In this document: positions 62,085 to 64,000 of the stretch, in pieces | How positions within the stretch are numbered: position 1 is the first letter of the stretch | Layout of the letters: each line of letters begins with the position of its first letter | Source: Chloroflexota bacterium | GTDB taxonomy: Bacteria > Chloroflexota > Anaerolineae > Promineifilales > Promineifilaceae | Direction of reading: 5' to 3' | Length of the DNA: 64,000 bases | Assembly (NCBI GenBank): GCA_014584575.1 | Contig: JACTMP010000063.1 | Location: 157,005-221,004, forward strand | Notes under the pieces: generated by a model | Seen by the model: the letters and a program-made list of their open reading frames with translations, nothing else | Told to the model about the DNA's origin: nothing | Databases searched by the model: none | Position numbers and translations under genes: made by a program

Positions 62085-63401
62085 CTATTCTACAAGGCGG
62101 TAATACACAAACTCATGCTCCGGCAGCAGTTCCGGGTGGAAAATTTTGATCAGGTCGGCCAGGACCCATTGCGGATTGGCCGCGCCGCCTTCGTAATAGT
62201 CGTTGCCGCCGTTGGCATTGGTGCGGGCGTCGTTGTTGTAGACGTTACCGTTTTGGAAGGCGGCAAATTCGCCAAACCGTTCATCAGTGGCAGACAGGTC
62301 GGCCAGCGAAAAGACAAAACCGAGATTAAGCCAGTAATCGGCGGCCTGCGCTTTGTCAAAAACAGACTCGAAGTCCAGGAAGAGTGTGGTATCGGTTGGG
62401 TCATCGGCCCAGAGGTAGGTTGCGCCGGCGTCGGCCAGCAGTTGGGCGATATAGCTCTGCCCACCGGCCATGTACCAGGTACCCTCATAGGGGGTGTTGA
62501 GCAGAACGGTGGGTTGGGTCACGGCCGTTGCCGCCAGTTCTGCCAGTTCGTCATATTCGGTCACAATGCCATCAAACCAGGTTGTCGCCGCCGCTTCCTG
62601 ATTGAAAAAGGCGGCTAAAAACTTCACCCATTCCGCCTGCCCCAGAGGGTTAGTATCCAGATAATCAGAATTGATGACGACGGTGATGCCCGCTTCTTCC
62701 AGTTTAGGTTGGGCGTCAAAGTCGGCCGAGCCGCTGGCATAGGTCATCACCACATCCGGGTCTAAATCCAACACCTGCTCCACGTTCACCTGCGCCCCAA
62801 AACCGACTTCGGCCACCTGCCCGGTCTCAATGCGGGCGCGGATTTCCGGGGTGCTGGCAAAAGCCAGGCTGTCCAGCCCCACCAGTTTTTCCACCGCGTT
62901 CAGAGTGGGCAGATGGGGCAGGTAGGTGGTGGACATCGCCACCAGGCTGTTGATGGGCACTTCGATGGTCACGGCGTTCGCAAAGCCGGCGGGCACGGCC
63001 GTGCCGCATTGCACCAGCAGATACGTGGCGACCTCTTCCGCACCGGGGTAGGGTGAATGGACGGTGACAACTTTGTAATTGGGGAAGTATTCAATGGTAA
63101 ACCCATCGCTGTGGCTGACTTCAGCTTTTTCGGGGAAGTAGTCTACGCCTTCGGCATAACCTTCCACACAGCCATCGGTGAAGTTGGCGGTGGGGGCGAC
63201 CACGGCGGCGGTTGGTTCGGCGGTGGCGGTGGGCACGGCCGTCGCGGTGGTTGCCGGTACGTCGGTTGGCGCTTCAGTGGGCGCGGTGGTAGGTGCGGTG
63301 GTAGGCGGCACGGCCGTTGCCGCCTCCTCCGGCTGCGATTGCCCGCCACAGGCGACCAATACGAGTAATAACACGAGAACACTAAATACTTTTTTGTTCA
63401 C
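62085..63401 (-). CDS. btuF: Cobalamin-binding lipoprotein of ABC importer
   Basis: 438 residues from GTG 63401, chosen because AAGGAGAAC lies just upstream. Lipoprotein signal (LLLVLVAC), a Thr/Pro/Ala-rich stalk (about 25-70), then a helical-hinge FecB/BtuF-like binding domain (VDLDPDVVMTYASG-type phrase, ADAGATYLWADD, NGNVYNNDA). Long stalks of this kind suit an organism without an outer membrane or with a thick envelope. Specificity rests on the upstream cobalamin riboswitch. Confidence 0.82.
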   Translation of the reverse strand: MNKKVFSVLVLLLVLVACGGQSQPEEAATAVPPTTAPTTAPTEAPTDVPATTATAVPTATAEPTAAVVAPTANFTDGCVEGYAEGVDYFPEKAEVSHSDGFTIEYFPNYKVVTVHSPYPGAEEVATYLLVQCGTAVPAGFANAVTIEVPINSLVAMSTTYLPHLPTLNAVEKLVGLDSLAFASTPEIRARIETGQVAEVGFGAQVNVEQVLDLDPDVVMTYASGSADFDAQPKLEEAGITVVINSDYLDTNPLGQAEWVKFLAAFFNQEAAATTWFDGIVTEYDELAELAATAVTQPTVLLNTPYEGTWYMAGGQSYIAQLLADAGATYLWADDPTDTTLFLDFESVFDKAQAADYWLNLGFVFSLADLSATDERFGEFAAFQNGNVYNNDARTNANGGNDYYEGGAANPQWVLADLIKIFHPELLPEHEFVYYRLVE

Positions 63402-63449
63402 AAACGTTCTCCTTCCTTGAAACATAAGGTTGGGCACGGCCGTTCGTAG

Positions 63450-63510
63450 AAATGTTTGTAGCAGGCAATTCATTGCCGTCAAAAGGCGATGAATCGCCTA
63501 CTACGAACGA
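63450..63510. repeat. TAGTAGGCGATTCATCGCC imperfect hairpin
   Basis: Arms GTAGCAGGCAATTCATTGCC and GGCGATGAATCGCCTACTAC with a few mismatches, between the riboswitch terminator and btuF. Same family as 34675-34729. Confidence 0.75.
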
Positions 63511-63537
63511 GAACAGGGGCAGGAGACGTTCACCAAT

Positions 63538-63562
63538 AAAAAAGCCCACCAAAACGGTGGGC
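63538..63562 (-). terminator. Terminator of the cobalamin riboswitch
   Basis: On the minus strand GCCCACC, a 5-base loop and GGTGGGC are followed by six T (63543-63538): a strong intrinsic terminator about 70 bases after the riboswitch core and 137 bases before btuF. Fits transcription attenuation when cobalamin is bound. Confidence 0.8.
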
Positions 63563-63630
63563 CAGATGAATCAAAAACTGTCATGTGGCCCGCTGTCCCT
63601 TTGTCCACGAAGGTCATGCGAGCAAAAGAA

Positions 63631-63820
63631 CCGGGCAGGCAGTCGGACTTAGAAAAGGTCAATGGCTAATGATCAAGAGCTAATGAAAAGATCGTTTACC
63701 ACTGGCTACTGACCATTGAACATTCATTACCGTTGCGGGACAGTGCCGGATTCGTAGTTGGCAGATTCTTATCTGCCAGCCACCCACCGGGCTTCCCCTG
63801 ACAGGTTCTTAAGCTGGTTG
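63631..63820 (-). promoter_or_regulatory. Cobalamin riboswitch
   Basis: On the minus strand GGGGAAGCCCGGTG (63798-63785), GAATCCGGCACTG and TCCCGCAACGGTAA (63753-63728) and AAGTCCGACTGCCTGCCCGG (63650-63631) match, in order, the conserved core of the cobalamin riboswitch as seen in E. coli btuB. Between CGGTG and GAATCCGG, where two or so bases are usual, 31 extra bases form a hairpin of the TAGTAGGCGATT repeat family. Confidence 0.85.
63754..63784. repeat. Hairpin insert in a riboswitch loop
   Basis: TGGCAGAT (63759-63766), TCTT loop, ATCTGCCA (63771-63778), flanked by TTCGTAGT like the left end of 34675-34729. Confidence 0.75.
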
Positions 63821-63934
63821 GGTTGTTAATGTGAGAGGATGATAACGTGTTGGGGTACGGCCGTCAAATGGTGTTCAAGTTCAGTTGTCGGGGTCTGTCT
63901 GAGAGCGTGTTGCAAAAATCAGCAGCCGCGAGTC

Positions 63935-63943
63935 ATTATAGCA
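63935..63943 (-). promoter_or_regulatory. Extended -10 promoter of the btu operon
   Basis: On the minus strand TGCTATAAT: a consensus -10 box (63940-63935) with the TG extension. The -35 region is weak; an ACGGCCGT palindrome lies in the spacer. Confidence 0.55.
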
Positions 63944-64000
63944 TAAGCAACGGCCGTCAGGCAGCACCGTGTCAACGCCCGGTCATGTATAGGCCTGCGT

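Larger units (their letters stand above)
63402..64000 (-). other. 599-base leader of the btu operon
   Basis: Read on the minus strand it contains, in order: an extended -10 promoter, about 115 bases of leader, a cobalamin riboswitch, a rho-independent terminator, a TAGTAGGCGATT-family hairpin and the btuF ribosome site. No protein gene seen. Confidence 0.7.

Noticed and set aside
59900..63401. Siderophore importer
   Set aside because: The family alone allows it, but the cobalamin riboswitch and its terminator directly upstream point to B12.
63651..63722. Second repeat insertion in the riboswitch
   Set aside because: TCAATGG-like units are present, but this arm is naturally long and variable in cobalamin riboswitches, so an insertion cannot be claimed.
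1..64000. CRISPR array among the many repeats
   Set aside because: The repeats are hairpins of short tandem units without regularly spaced unique spacers, and no cas genes are present.

Overview
The window (about 57% G+C by eye) looks like a chromosomal segment of an uncultured Chloroflexota bacterium, probably an Anaerolineae/Ardenticatenia-type filament. This is inferred from gene content (fused CrtYcd-type lycopene cyclase, CarH-like regulator, tandem cyclase/STAND ATPases, Thr/Pro-rich lipoproteins, decayed toxin-antitoxin genes), not from a marker phylogeny. There is no rRNA, tRNA, CRISPR array or prophage. One lone tyrosine recombinase is present.

Layout. 0-7.8 kb: a glycerol/dihydroxyacetone block, with dhaR (cut by the window edge), glpA, glpB, glpC and a DhaM-HPr-Enzyme I fusion. 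7.8-17.1 kb, minus strand: a small acidic protein, two neighbouring class III cyclase + ATPase + TPR proteins, and a tyrosine recombinase. 17.3-21.2 kb: a CarH-like B12-dependent MerR regulator, mscL and an EF-G-like GTPase. 21.3-26.3 kb: a dead PEP-synthase-like gene and a four-gene Mn-type ABC importer behind a DtxR/MntR-like palindrome. 26.4-34.6 kb: sufE, a P450, a Uma2 protein, an APH-type kinase, an ABC exporter and a degenerate GH3-like protein. 34.9-42.5 kb: two S41 proteases, smpB, an aspartate aminotransferase, ychF, a lipoprotein and a PycTM-like membrane protein. 42.5-46.6 kb: a dead higBA locus, a three-domain glycosyltransferase fusion, a methyltransferase and a PEP-synthase-like fragment. 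47.0-53.7 kb: a carotenoid operon (crtB, crtI, P450, glycosyltransferase, crtYcd) ending in plsY. 53.7-57.6 kb: recA and an ABC-2 exporter. 58.0-59.9 kb: an unknown protein and a GT4 glycosyltransferase. 59.9-64.0 kb: a cobalamin importer (btuF-btuC-btuD) behind a cobalamin riboswitch and terminator.

Logic. Glycerol enters as glycerol-3-phosphate (GlpABC) or dihydroxyacetone (Dha system), and both routes give dihydroxyacetone phosphate. Cobalamin uptake could feed the light sensor CarH. The carH and crt promoters share TATACAA/TTGTA half-sites, which suggests light control of carotenoids.

Two window-wide features stand out. First, the 8-bp palindrome ACGGCCGT occurs about 140 times, roughly once per 450 bp, in genes and spacers alike, like the HIP1 palindrome of cyanobacteria. 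Second, many intergenic gaps carry imperfect hairpins built from stuttered 7-9 bp units of several families. Some of these have entered coding sequence (P450, DhaM linker, gene ends) and one sits inside a loop of the cobalamin riboswitch. The best candidate for a new system is the cyclase pair, whose active-site losses are complementary, as in the C1/C2 halves of animal adenylyl cyclase.
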